From: CBDFGK01 sp965247075
Lineage (GTDB): Bacteria; Pseudomonadota; Gammaproteobacteria; Pseudomonadales; Halieaceae
NCBI GenBank assembly: GCA_965247075.1
Contig: CBDFGK010000001.1
Span: 1-64,000 of the forward strand
Direction: 5' to 3'
DNA length: 64,000 nucleotides
Within the stretch, counting starts at the first letter, position 1. Each line of letters opens with the position of its first letter. The notes below the pieces were generated by a model. The model did not search any database. It worked only from the letters and a program-made list of their open reading frames with translations, and was not told the origin of the DNA. Shown piece after piece: positions 1 to 8,212 of this stretch. Position numbers and translations under genes: made by a program.

Positions 1-1
1 A

Positions 2-220
2 TTGCTGCTACCGCTGGATTCAGCCCTGGGCGCATTGCCTATGGTGAAGGTCAGCGAAGCAGGCGGATTGTATATTCGCCAGGGACAGCCAGTACCGGTG
101 CCCAACTCACCACGCAGTGGCATGGTGAGAGTGGGGCTGGAATCGGGCGAGTTTCTTGGCATTGGAGAGATGTTGGACGATGGGCGTGTAGCGCCGCGTC
201 GACTGATAGTCAGCCACTAG
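2..220 (+). CDS. truB: tRNA pseudouridine synthase B, C-terminal end (5'-truncated by window)
   Basis: This is the last 72 codons of a gene entering from the left edge. The residues LLPLDSAL followed by a short beta-rich tail ending in RLIVSH match the C-terminal PUA-like part of TruB, the enzyme that makes pseudouridine 55 in the tRNA T-loop. The catalytic domain lies outside the window. The following genes rpsO and pnp give the classic truB-rpsO-pnp order of gammaproteobacteria, which supports the call. The first TTG is only the frame entry, not a start codon. Confidence 0.85.
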   Translation: MLLPLDSALGALPMVKVSEAGGLYIRQGQPVPVPNSPRSGMVRVGLESGEFLGIGEMLDDGRVAPRRLIVSH

Positions 221-314
221 GGCTGGCGCGAACCTGTCTGTAAATATGCATGGGCAGGCTCTGTTTTTTGTGGGTGGTAATCACCCTCGGCATATTGGTA
301 ATGAGGAAAGTATC

Positions 315-584
315 ATGGCACTTAGTGCAACTAACAAAGCAGGGATTGTAAAAGAGTATCAACAGGCAGATGGAGACACTGGTTCTCCAGAAGTTCAAGT
401 GGCGTTGCTGACAGCGAATATTGAGCAACTGCAGGGACATTTTGCCTCTCACAAGCACGATCACCACTCGCGTCGCGGCTTGATCCGTATGGTCAATCAG
501 CGTCGTAAACTGTTGGATTATCTGAACCGTAAAGACAGCGAACGTTATAGTAATTTGATTAAGCGTTTGGGTCTGCGTCGCTAA
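315..584 (+). CDS. rpsO: 30S ribosomal protein S15
   Basis: Encodes an 89-residue protein, the normal S15 length, which binds 16S rRNA and helps organise the central domain of the small subunit. The family signature is clear: GDTGSPEVQVALLT near residue 20, HKHDHHSRRGL near 50, and the RRKLLDYL helix. The ATG at 315 is preceded by the Shine-Dalgarno-like GAGGAAAG at 302-309. An upstream in-frame ATG at 246 would add a tail not seen in the family and is rejected. It sits between truB and pnp, with a hairpin terminator directly downstream. Confidence 0.98.
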   Translation: MALSATNKAGIVKEYQQADGDTGSPEVQVALLTANIEQLQGHFASHKHDHHSRRGLIRMVNQRRKLLDYLNRKDSERYSNLIKRLGLRR

Positions 585-595
585 CTATTTGGCTA

Positions 596-620
596 CCGCA
601 AGCAAGGGCTTGCGGTTTCT
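596..620 (+). terminator. rpsO-pnp intergenic hairpin/terminator
   Basis: A perfect 8-bp stem, CCGCAAGC / GCTTGCGG with a four-base loop at 604-607, is followed by TTTCTGT. It lies where other gammaproteobacteria carry the attenuating rpsO terminator that pnp transcripts read through. The U tract is weak, so partial termination is likely. Confidence 0.75.
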
Positions 621-641
621 GTATTAAAATTGGAGAAATAA

Positions 642-2861
642 ATGAATCCCGTAACGAAAACTTTTAAGTACGGCGACCAGACGGTAACCCTGGAAACAGG
701 TCGCGTCGCCAGGCAGGCCACTGGGTCTGTATTGGTAACGGTAGAAAACACCATGGTGCTGTGTACCGTCGTAGCAGAAAAATCTGCCAAGCCAGGTCAG
801 CCCTTCTTCCCGTTGGGCGTACACTACATTGAAAAAACCTATTCTGTGGGCAAAATCCCCGGCGGTTTCTTCAAGCGTGAAGCACGTCCTTCTGAAAAGG
901 AAACCCTGACATCGCGTTTGATCGACCGTCCGATTCGCCCGCTGTTCCCCAACGGTTTCATGAACGAAGTACAGGTTGTCTGTACGGTCATGTCTGCCGA
1001 CAAGGATATTGATCCGGATATTCCCGCCATGATCGGCACGTCTGCGGCACTGGCAATTTCTGGCGTACCTTTCGGTGGCCCCATCGGCGGCGCGCGCGTT
1101 GGCTTCAGCGAAGCCGGCGATTATATGCTCAATCCCAGCTACTCACAGTTGCAAACAAGCAAGCTGGACATGGTAGTGGCCGGTACCGCTGACGCCGTGT
1201 TGATGGTTGAATCACAGGCGCAAGAGCTTAGCGAAGACCAGATGCTCGGTGCGGTGTTGTTTGCCCACCAGGAAATGCAGACGGTTATCAAGGCTATCCA
1301 GGAACTGGCTGCTGAAGTTGGCAAGCCGGTCTGGGAGTGGCAAGCTGCTGCTATCGACGAGTCACTGCTGGCGCAGGTTGAAGAGAGTATCAAGACCGGT
1401 CTGGGTGAAGCCTATCGCATTACCGATAAGGCCGAGCGTTACACCCGCGTGGGTGAGCTGAAGAGCCAGGTTGTCGAGCAGTTGTGTACAGATGCCGACG
1501 ATGCGCCTGGCGCAGAGGATGTTAAAGATGTATTCAAGCATGTTGAAAAGACGCTGGTACGCAAACGTATCCTCAACGGTGAGCCACGTATTGATGGCCG
1601 CGATACCCGTACAGTTCGCGCTATTGCCTGCGAAATTGATGTGCTGCCCAAGGCGCACGGCAGCGCCCTGTTCACCCGTGGTGAAACACAGGCGATTGGT
1701 GCGGTAACCCTGGGTTCTACCCGCGATGCGCAGATCATCGATGCACTGCACGGTGAGCGTCGCGACCCGTTTATGTTGCATTACAACTTCCCTCCCTACT
1801 CGGTGGGTGAAGCCGGTCGTATCGGTTTTACCAGCCGTCGCGAAGTGGGTCACGGTCGTTTGGCCAGGCGCAGTCTGACGGCGGTGCTGCCTGATTCGCA
1901 AGCATGGCCTTATACCACCCGCCTTGTGTCTGAAATTACCGAATCCAATGGCTCCAGCTCTATGGCGTCGGTGTGTGTCGGTAGCATGGCCATGATGGCC
2001 GCCGGGGTGCCGTTGTCGGCGCCAGTAGCGGGTATCGCCATGGGCCTGGTCAAGGAAGGCAACCAGTTTGCTGTATTGACCGATATTCTGGGTGATGAAG
2101 ATCACCTGGGTGACATGGACTTCAAGGTAGCCGGCACCTCTGAAGGCATTACCGCACTGCAAATGGATATCAAGATTGAAGGTATCAATGAGCAGATCAT
2201 GGAGATTGCCCTGGAGCAGGCCCTGGCCGCTCGCTTGCATATCCTGGGTCAAATGAACCAGGTTATTGCTGAAGCACGGACAGAGGTTAACGCCAATGCG
2301 CCCAGCATGATTGCCCTGAAAGTTGATTCTGACAAGATTCGCGACATCATCGGTAAAGGCGGTGCAACTATCCGTTCAATTACTGAAGAGACTGGCGCTA
2401 CGGTCGATATTGACGATGATGGCACGGTGCGTATTTTCGGGCAGAACCAGGCGTCCCGCGATGCCGCTGTGGCGCGCGTTGAAGAAATCACCGCTGAGGC
2501 TGAAGTGGGAGCAATTTACACAGGTGTAGTTGCCCGCATCGTCGACTTTGGTGCTTTCGTTACTATCCTGCCGGGCAAGGATGGCTTGGTACACATTTCC
2601 CAGATCGCGCAAGAGCGGGTTGAGAATGTGACCGATTACATCAAGGAAGGTGAAGAGGTGCAGGTTAAGGTTCTCGACGTTGACCAGCGCGGCCGTATCA
2701 AGCTGAGCATGAAAGAAGCGGCAGGCGATCCTGCGGCAGGCGATCCTGCGGCAGCCGATCCTGCGGCAGAAGCTCCTGCTCCTGCCGAGGAAGAATCTGC
2801 CGCACCGGCAGAAGCAGTTGTCGCTCCGACGGAAGAAGAACCACAGCAAGCCGCCGAATAA
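642..2861 (+). CDS. pnp: polyribonucleotide nucleotidyltransferase (PNPase)
   Basis: A 739-residue phosphorolytic 3'-5' exoribonuclease, a trimeric ring enzyme of the RNA degradosome. Visible parts in order are the first RNase PH domain (about 15-145), a helical linker, the second RNase PH domain (about 320-540) with the acidic active-site stretch GDEDHLGDMDFK near 485-495, a KH domain with IIGKGGATIRSI near 570, and an S1 domain with GAFVTILPGKDGLVHISQI near 640-660. The ATG at 642 follows TGGAGAAATAA, a good ribosome site. The C-terminal tail is Ala/Glu/Pro rich and holds a short tandem AAGDP repeat encoded by a 15-bp unit at about 2718-2768, making the protein a little longer than the E. 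coli enzyme (711 residues). Confidence 0.98.
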   Translation: MNPVTKTFKYGDQTVTLETGRVARQATGSVLVTVENTMVLCTVVAEKSAKPGQPFFPLGVHYIEKTYSVGKIPGGFFKREARPSEKETLTSRLIDRPIRPLFPNGFMNEVQVVCTVMSADKDIDPDIPAMIGTSAALAISGVPFGGPIGGARVGFSEAGDYMLNPSYSQLQTSKLDMVVAGTADAVLMVESQAQELSEDQMLGAVLFAHQEMQTVIKAIQELAAEVGKPVWEWQAAAIDESLLAQVEESIKTGLGEAYRITDKAERYTRVGELKSQVVEQLCTDADDAPGAEDVKDVFKHVEKTLVRKRILNGEPRIDGRDTRTVRAIACEIDVLPKAHGSALFTRGETQAIGAVTLGSTRDAQIIDALHGERRDPFMLHYNFPPYSVGEAGRIGFTSRREVGHGRLARRSLTAVLPDSQAWPYTTRLVSEITESNGSSSMASVCVGSMAMMAAGVPLSAPVAGIAMGLVKEGNQFAVLTDILGDEDHLGDMDFKVAGTSEGITALQMDIKIEGINEQIMEIALEQALAARLHILGQMNQVIAEARTEVNANAPSMIALKVDSDKIRDIIGKGGATIRSITEETGATVDIDDDGTVRIFGQNQASRDAAVARVEEITAEAEVGAIYTGVVARIVDFGAFVTILPGKDGLVHISQIAQERVENVTDYIKEGEEVQVKVLDVDQRGRIKLSMKEAAGDPAAGDPAAADPAAEAPAPAEEESAAPAEAVVAPTEEEPQQAAE

Positions 2862-2884
2862 GGTAGCAAAGTAAAAGGGAGTTG

Positions 2885-2911
2885 AAAAAGGGGCCTTATG
2901 GCCCCTTTTTT
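2885..2911 (+). terminator. Rho-independent terminator of pnp
   Basis: Stem GGGGCC/GGCCCC with loop TTAT, preceded by a run of A and followed by T6, 24 bases after the pnp stop codon. Its A/T symmetry means it could also serve the convergent cupin gene. Confidence 0.9.
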
Positions 2912-2946
2912 GTACCTGCCGGATACGGGGTGTTAATTTGCACCGC

Positions 2947-3402
2947 CTATTCCACCAGTACCTTGGGGCGTGGCAGGCCCTGCTCCTCACACATGGCGAA
3001 ATAGACATCCAGCGTCATCTGTCCATCGATTACCATGTCGATGCCGTCGTCTTCATTGAGGCTGATGTTAGCGCCGTACATCTGGAACCACACGCGGGTA
3101 TTGTCCTCAATACACTGTAGGGTGTGTTCCGATCCTGCCGGTTCATAGAGGAAGGAGCCGGCGCGATTGATGTAGTCGTATTCCTTGTATTTCCACGCGC
3201 CGGATGTGGTGTAACCAAACACCGGTCCGGTGTGGCGGTGCTTTTGCACTTCATAGCCTGCCTGGAATACATTTTCGATAATCCATAGTCCCTCGCCGAT
3301 TTTTACCTGCAATACCTTTAGCAGGCTGCCGTCACCGATATCTATAAACGGCAGATCATCCGCCGCAAAGTGAATCGCTGCTGTGGTTGGCATGGTAGTC
3401 AT
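2947..3402 (-). CDS. cupin-domain protein, 2,4'-dihydroxyacetophenone dioxygenase-like
   Basis: A 151-residue single-domain cupin. The metal-binding cupin motif is seen as KHRHTGPVFGYTTSG around residues 53-67 and PAGSEHTL near 88-95, giving the usual His/His/His set for a mononuclear metal centre. The overall length and the WKYKEYDYINRAGSF segment resemble small cupins annotated as acetylacetone-cleaving or 2,4'-dihydroxyacetophenone dioxygenases, which split C-C bonds. The true substrate cannot be read from sequence. Convergent with pnp; upstream on the same strand lies a decayed monooxygenase. Confidence 0.75.
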   Translation of the reverse strand: MTTMPTTAAIHFAADDLPFIDIGDGSLLKVLQVKIGEGLWIIENVFQAGYEVQKHRHTGPVFGYTTSGAWKYKEYDYINRAGSFLYEPAGSEHTLQCIEDNTRVWFQMYGANISLNEDDGIDMVIDGQMTLDVYFAMCEEQGLPRPKVLVE

Positions 3403-3420
3403 GTGCTGTGCTCCCTGTCG

Positions 3421-3843
3421 CTATGCGCGCAAAATGTTCAATTGTTGTTCCAGCGTTTCATTTGAGAAGGAGCCAGTCAGTGCGGCTCTGTCAATAAAAC
3501 TACCAAATCGTTCCTTTAACTGGGTGGCGACCTTCACTGGTATACGCAGGTGTAAACTCAGGGGTCATCAGGCGGTGCCGGTAGCAATCGCCTGCATGGC
3601 CTCGATGTGTTCGCGCATTTGCTTGGCGGGGCCGTGCCAGGGCATGGAAAAGCGCTTGGTATGCAGCGCCGCCATGGCTAAGGGCAAAAAGGGATCGTGG
3701 CACATCTCGGCCACTGGCAGGCCGTCGTAGCCGATCTCCTCGAGTTCCCGGGCGCGCCTGACCAGTGTGTCGTTGTCGTGAAATTCCTTGTCGAAGCCGA
3801 AGCCGAAGCCGAAGCCGCCGTCGATCTTAATGGTTTTGCTCAT
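3421..3843 (-). pseudogene. decayed luciferase-like (LLM class) monooxygenase
   Basis: The intact start MSKTIKIDGGFGF and the segment RARELEEIGYDGLPVAEMCHD match the N-terminus of F420/FMN-dependent LLM oxidoreductases. About 25 residues later the reading jumps to KRFSMPWHGPAKQMREHI, which in the family lies some 80 residues further on, so a frame-preserving internal deletion is inferred. Two consecutive TGA codons at 3565-3570 stop the frame. The same frame then continues with a C-terminus-like piece, LRIPVKVATQLKERFGSF to NILRA, ending at TAG 3421-3423, so a second large deletion is inferred. Four GAAGCC hexamers at 3793-3816 have expanded the N-terminal Gly-Phe motif. Confidence 0.8.
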
Positions 3844-3931
3844 TGGTACTTGTCCTTAAACCCTGGATTTGGCCAGTAAGGCTACAATAGACGTGAAACA
3901 ACTAAAATTATCCATTTGAACCGGGTTGCGC

Positions 3932-4924
3932 ATGACACAGCACAGAGCCAATTGGAAACACCATTACGCCATAATCAACGACATCCACATGCATTATGTG
4001 GAGCAGGGACCTGAGCAGGGCAGGCCGGTAATATTCTGTCACGGTTTTCCCATGCTCTGGTTTAGCTGGCATCGACAAATCCCGGTGCTGGCCGATGCGG
4101 GTTACCGCGTTATCGCTCCCTCCATGCGCGGCATGGGCCAGACTGAAGCACCGGAAGCTCCAGAAGCCTACGGTGTAGACGAGATTACCGCCGACCTGCT
4201 GGGTTTGCTGGACCACTGCCAGATAGAACAGGCCATTTTTGTGGGTATCGATTTTGGCGCTTTTGCAATTCAGGATTTTGCGCTGCGGCATCCGGATCGG
4301 GTACAGGCGATTATCTGCCTGGAAAATCCAGCCGCGCCGCACAACCCTGACAAGTCACCGCTCACCGAATATCGGGAAATGGGCGAGCAGCATTTCCTGC
4401 ATATCGACTATTTTCGTGAGCCACCGCGGGCCGATGTGGAACTGGCCACCGCACCGCGCGAGTTTCTGCGCAAGGTCATGTGGACCTTGAGCGGAGCGGC
4501 CAATTACTTCGATGTATTCAAACACCCGCCCGGCACCGGCTACATAGATGCCATGGCAGAGCCACCGCCTTTGCCCTGGTCATGGCTCAGTGAACTGGAG
4601 CTGGAGTTCTTTGTGTCGGAATACAGCCAGTCCGGGTTTACCGGCGGCCTCAACTGGTACCGCTCCATGGATATCAAGTGGGAGCAGCGCAAGCCTTTCG
4701 AAGGCGTACAGAGTGATGTTCAGGCCTGGTTTATCGGCAGTGAGCAGGATGTAGATCTGGAGGGGTTTCACGGTGACGACCCGATCGCCCTTATGCGCGC
4801 CATCTTCCCCAACCTGGTCGAAGCGCAAATGATTCCCGCGGTTGGCCATATGATTGCTCTGGAAGCGCCGGACGAACTCAATGTCATCCTGTTAGACTAT
4901 CTGGCTAGAATAACTGCAGAGTAA
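3932..4924 (+). CDS. alpha/beta hydrolase, epoxide-hydrolase-like
   Basis: A 330-residue alpha/beta hydrolase. HGFPMLWFSW near residue 38 is the oxyanion motif HGxP. GIDFGAFA near 107-114 carries an Asp at the nucleophile elbow, as in soluble epoxide hydrolases and dehalogenases rather than the Ser of esterases. VGHMIALEAPDEL near the C-terminus supplies the catalytic His. The ATG at 3932 is preferred to the TTG two codons upstream. No strong Shine-Dalgarno is seen. hemH follows after 10 bases, so co-transcription is likely although the functions look unrelated. Confidence 0.8.
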   Translation: MTQHRANWKHHYAIINDIHMHYVEQGPEQGRPVIFCHGFPMLWFSWHRQIPVLADAGYRVIAPSMRGMGQTEAPEAPEAYGVDEITADLLGLLDHCQIEQAIFVGIDFGAFAIQDFALRHPDRVQAIICLENPAAPHNPDKSPLTEYREMGEQHFLHIDYFREPPRADVELATAPREFLRKVMWTLSGAANYFDVFKHPPGTGYIDAMAEPPPLPWSWLSELELEFFVSEYSQSGFTGGLNWYRSMDIKWEQRKPFEGVQSDVQAWFIGSEQDVDLEGFHGDDPIALMRAIFPNLVEAQMIPAVGHMIALEAPDELNVILLDYLARITAE

Positions 4925-4934
4925 CTCCACCGGC

Positions 4935-5966
4935 ATGGAACCCGTTAATACACCGGCCGGCGATCACGACCAGCCCGATAAGATAGGCATTCTGGTCACC
5001 AATTTGGGAACGCCGGCCGCTCCCACGGCATCGGCAGTGCGTCCCTACCTGCGCGAATTTCTTTCCGACCGCCGCGTGGTTGATATGCCGAGACTGCTGT
5101 GGCTGCCAATCCTTGAGCTCATTATTCTCAGGCTTCGGCCCCGCCAGTCAGCCAAGGCGTATGCCCAGATATGGAGTAGTGAAGGCTCGCCCCTGCTGGT
5201 TCATATTCGCAATCAGGCCAACGCGTTGGCCGAGGTGCTGCGAGCGCGGCTGGGCGAACGTGCCATGGTCGAGTTTGCTTTTCGCTACGGTCAGCCTTCG
5301 ATTGGCAGTGGCATAAAATCGCTGGTGGCGCGGGGCGCGCGCAAGTTATTGGTGCTGCCCATGTACCCACAGTATTCTGCTACCACTGTGGGCTCTACCT
5401 TCGATGCTGTGGCGGACTGTTTACAGGGGCTGCGCTGGGTGCCTGAGTTACGGATGATCACTCACTACCATGACCATCCGCGTTATATTTCTGCCCTGGC
5501 CGAATCCGTAGAGGTGCATTGGCAACAACACGGCCGCGCCAAAAAACTGTTGTTCTCCTACCACGGTATTCCCCAGCGTTTTTGTGATAGCGGTGATCCG
5601 TATTTTGACGAGTGCCTGAAGACTTCAAGTCTGGTCGCCCAGCAGCTGGACCTGCATAAAGACGAGTTTGTAACGGCTTTTCAGTCCCGTGTTGGACGTG
5701 AGCTGTGGACCGGTCCCTATACGGACGAGGTGTTGCTGGACTGGGCGGGGCAGGGCGTGCGTTCGGTGCAGGTGATTTGTCCGGGTTTTTCCGCCGACTG
5801 CCTGGAGACACTGGAGGAAATTGCCATTCGGTACCGACAGTTGTTTATACGAGCCGGTGGCGAGCGCTTTGATTACATCCCCGCACTTAACAGTGATGCG
5901 GGCCAGGTAGAACTGATGACGGCGCTGGTGCGAGACCACCTGCAGGGGTGGATACGTAGCGGTTGA
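4935..5966 (+). CDS. hemH: ferrochelatase
   Basis: A 343-residue enzyme that inserts Fe(II) into protoporphyrin IX in the last step of haem synthesis. Family hallmarks are ILVTNLGTP near residue 20, LLFSYHGIPQRF near 205-216 holding the catalytic His of the SxHG(I/L)P signature, WTGPYTDEVL near 255, and VICPGFSADCLETLEEI near 275-291. Length and motif order are normal. It follows the hydrolase gene by 10 bases. The ATG at 4935 gives a slightly long hydrophilic N-terminus but is the only sensible start. Confidence 0.97.
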   Translation: MEPVNTPAGDHDQPDKIGILVTNLGTPAAPTASAVRPYLREFLSDRRVVDMPRLLWLPILELIILRLRPRQSAKAYAQIWSSEGSPLLVHIRNQANALAEVLRARLGERAMVEFAFRYGQPSIGSGIKSLVARGARKLLVLPMYPQYSATTVGSTFDAVADCLQGLRWVPELRMITHYHDHPRYISALAESVEVHWQQHGRAKKLLFSYHGIPQRFCDSGDPYFDECLKTSSLVAQQLDLHKDEFVTAFQSRVGRELWTGPYTDEVLLDWAGQGVRSVQVICPGFSADCLETLEEIAIRYRQLFIRAGGERFDYIPALNSDAGQVELMTALVRDHLQGWIRSG

Positions 5967-6076
5967 ACCCGCCGGGCAAATTGCTATTAAACTGGCCGCA
6001 AGAGTTATGGATATTGGCCGATTGCTTCGCTACATTGCAGACACATTCACGAATTGAACAAGCTTGAGAGGGCGTC

Positions 6077-6853
6077 ATGGCATATCAGGGCAAGGTGGCA
6101 TTGGTCACTGGTGGTGGTAGTGGGATGGGGCGCCTGGCGGCGCAGCAGTTTGCAGCAACAGGTGCGCAGGTAGCCATTCTCGACGTCAATAAAGCCGGTA
6201 TGCAGGAGACCGCCCAGGGTCGCCCCGGTATTCACCCCAACGTGGTGGATATTACTGACTACGCTGCGGTGAGCAGCGCCGTGACGGATTTTGAGAGCGA
6301 ACACGGCCCGCTGGACCGGGTTTACAATTGCGCGGCAATTATGCCCTTTGGCAAACTCACTGAGGCTGATCCCGGCCTGATGAATAAGATAATGATGATT
6401 AACTACGGCGGCCTGGTGTGTATTTCCCGGGCGACCGTGCCGGGTATGGTCGAACGGGGCCGTGGCGATTTTGTCAGCTTCGCCTCTGCAGCCGGCTTGA
6501 TTCCGGGGCTGTTGATGGGCGGCTATAACGCCAGTAAAGCGGCGGTGGTCATGTATACAGAAGTGTTGTACCACGAAAACCTCAATAGCGGCGTGCGTTT
6601 TGCCTGTGTCTGTCCTCCAGCGGTGGCCACGCCACTACTCGATCAGGGCAAGGAAACGGCCTGGCCCAAGCTGATGCAAATGAATGAGGGCGATGAAATC
6701 ACTCCGCCAGAAGTGTTGGCCGCTGTGGAGAGTGACCTGGAGAAGGGCAACTTTATGGTATTCGTAACAGGCCAGACCAAATTTGGCGCCTGGATGCGGC
6801 GGGTATTCCCCGGCCTGGTGTGGAAGAACATCCATAAAATTGAAGGTTGGTAG
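6077..6853 (+). CDS. SDR family NAD(P)-dependent oxidoreductase
   Basis: A 258-residue classical short-chain dehydrogenase. The cofactor motif TGGGSGMG is at residues 10-17, the usual NNAG appears as YNCAAI near 88, and the catalytic pair is YNASK near 155. The C-terminal half reads VCPPAVATPLL, the normal PG-type substrate-loop entry, and ends in a positively charged tail with VFPGLVWKNI. The substrate is not evident. A Shine-Dalgarno-like TTGAGAGGG lies upstream. Not obviously in an operon. Confidence 0.88.
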   Translation: MAYQGKVALVTGGGSGMGRLAAQQFAATGAQVAILDVNKAGMQETAQGRPGIHPNVVDITDYAAVSSAVTDFESEHGPLDRVYNCAAIMPFGKLTEADPGLMNKIMMINYGGLVCISRATVPGMVERGRGDFVSFASAAGLIPGLLMGGYNASKAAVVMYTEVLYHENLNSGVRFACVCPPAVATPLLDQGKETAWPKLMQMNEGDEITPPEVLAAVESDLEKGNFMVFVTGQTKFGAWMRRVFPGLVWKNIHKIEGW

Positions 6854-6878
6854 CGCTAGCCCCAAGCATGGGGCCGGG

Positions 6879-7043
6879 CTATTGATCTTCAGGAATCCCC
6901 CAGCCGGTTCTGCCCGCCCGGTGCACAACCTGGCCAAAGAGTTCGCCGGTTTTGATACGCTCAATGCGCCCTTTGACAAGGCCATAAATTTTCGCGCCCT
7001 GGGTGGTCCGCGCCGGCGCGCCACAGATAGTTTCTCCTGAAGA
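6879..7043 (-). other. short protein-like open frame without start, likely gene remnant
   Basis: A 54-codon open frame bounded by stops at 7044-7046 and 6879-6881. Its translation includes KIYGLVKGRIERIKTGEL and VVHRAGRTGWGIPEDQ, which looks like real globular protein rather than random sequence. There is no start codon and the upstream frame holds several stops. I do not recognise the family. Most likely the 3' end of a decayed gene. Confidence 0.3.
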
Positions 7044-7122
7044 TTACCTTTGCTATCACCGACCTGAAAAAGGTACTGAGTTGGCGGATGCGGTATTTGA
7101 TCTGGAAATGACGTAACGGGCG

Positions 7123-7410
7123 CTACTTCTCGCCCCACTTGAAGTAGAAAGTTTGGTCCTTTTCCCGCCCGGGAATAAATGTGCCAAACTGGTTCAGGCA
7201 GCGTGTCCAGGCGTTTTCCACGGCGCTGGGTGCCACCATGAGCTGCCGGTTATTGAACATGGCATTGTCATTCATGCATTTGCTGTGTTCTTCGCTCTGG
7301 GCTGCCTGGTTGAAATGATTCATAAACATCTGCGAGTCAGACGTTGAGGCGCAGCCTGCCGGCAGCAACAAGGCAGATAGAGCGAGCGCTTTTTTGGCGG
7401 TGGGTATCAT
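7123..7410 (-). CDS. small lipoprotein, function unknown
   Basis: A 95-residue protein with a Lys-containing hydrophobic signal peptide and a lipobox, LLPAGC, putting the acylated Cys at residue 20. The mature part has two further Cys residues (SKCMND and TRCLNQ) that may form a disulfide and ends in a basic-aromatic tail FYFKWGEK. No family was recognised. It is single-gene, with about 270 bases of remnant sequence on one side and a transposase fossil on the other. Confidence 0.65.
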   Translation of the reverse strand: MIPTAKKALALSALLLPAGCASTSDSQMFMNHFNQAAQSEEHSKCMNDNAMFNNRQLMVAPSAVENAWTRCLNQFGTFIPGREKDQTFYFKWGEK

Positions 7411-7537
7411 AGTGATCTATTTATACCCCACACAGACGTATGAACCATAGGAATTTGGTCATCCAATTGCTGCGAATTAATACCAAGTATAGTTGTCCGG
7501 GTTCAGATAGCAGTGAGACTTTTTGATCGATAAAAAT

Positions 7538-7580
7538 CGGGTAGCCTGTGAGTTGTTACATCCACACAGGAGACTACCCG
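7538..7580. repeat. imperfect inverted repeat upstream of transposase remnant
   Basis: CGGGTAGCCTGTG at 7538-7550 pairs with CACAGGAGACTACCCG at 7565-7580 apart from a 3-base bulge, leaving a 14-base loop. The second arm abuts the first codon of a decayed transposase, so it may be part of an insertion-sequence end or its regulatory hairpin. Confidence 0.6.
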
Positions 7581-7829
7581 ATGCAGATCAAAAGCCACGT
7601 ATTACCGCTGGCTAAAGCGCTACCATCAACAGGGTTGGTCGGGGTTGGAAGCACGGAGTTGTCAACGCGTTATGAGCTTTATCCGTTTTGCGAAGGACCC
7701 TTAAGCATCGCGGCGGTGAATCAGGAACTCGACGTGTACCGGGACTACTACAATGATTATCAACCTCACGATGATATAGCGCTGGAAACACCAATGAGCT
7801 ATTATCGACAACTCATGCAGGCCGCCTGA
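7581..7829 (+). mobile_element. decayed transposase/integrase (IS481-like) remnant
   Basis: Two pieces of one transposase lie in different frames. In the frame shifted from the ATG at 7581, ATYYRWLKRYHQQGWSGL followed by EAR is the N-terminal helix-turn-helix of IS481-like transposases, ending at a stop near 7690. The frame that ends at 7829 gives VNQELDVYRDYYNDYQPH and ETPMSYYRQLMQAA, the extreme C-terminus of an rve-type integrase core. The whole DDE domain between them is missing. The element is dead. Confidence 0.7.
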
Positions 7830-7922
7830 TTTGTCTCACATGTACTGAACCTGGACCCTGCAGGTATGATCAGAATAGACCCGCTGGAATTGGATTGACC
7901 GGACCCGCTTCCAGAATTTTAG

Positions 7923-8212
7923 GTGCGCTTAACGGTATTCAGCACAAGACTCAAAGAAGAACTGTCTGGTCTTGCGATACCTCCTTTTCCGGACCGAGGG
8001 GTCAGGAAATATTTGAGTCAATCTCCGCACAAGCCTGGCAGGAATGGTAAAGGTTGCAGACCACATTGATCAACGGGAAACACCTGAACATGATGGACAG
8101 GAAAGCGCGTAAATACCTTGATGAACAGCGCGATAAATTTCTGAACGATGAGAAAGTAGCTCAGGCAGAGGGGTATACTCCGCCGCCACCACAAGGAGAT
8201 AAGGACTCATGA
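7923..8212 (+). pseudogene. yggX: broken Fe(II)-trafficking protein YggX
   Basis: From the GTG at 7923, LTVFSTRLKEELSGL and IPPFP match the YggX N-terminus; the family Cys of the TVFC motif is Ser here. Around 8000 a one-base deletion is inferred, and the gene continues in another frame as GQEIFESISAQAWQEW. An in-frame TAA at 8048-8050 follows where a Leu codon is expected. After it comes LQTTLINGKHLNMMDRKARK and then AEGYTPPP, which match the rest of YggX. The TGA at 8210-8212 overlaps the ATG of the next gene. One frameshift, one nonsense codon and loss of the Cys show decay; a working copy would have to lie elsewhere. Confidence 0.85.

Noticed and set aside
1362..2252. Long open frame (296 codons) on the minus strand inside pnp
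   Set aside because: It is the antisense shadow of a conserved gene with strong third-position bias; the translation has no recognisable motif or ribosome site.
3932..5966. A functional link between the epoxide-hydrolase-like gene and hemH
   Set aside because: Spacing of 10 bases suggests one transcript, but nothing in either protein points to a shared pathway.
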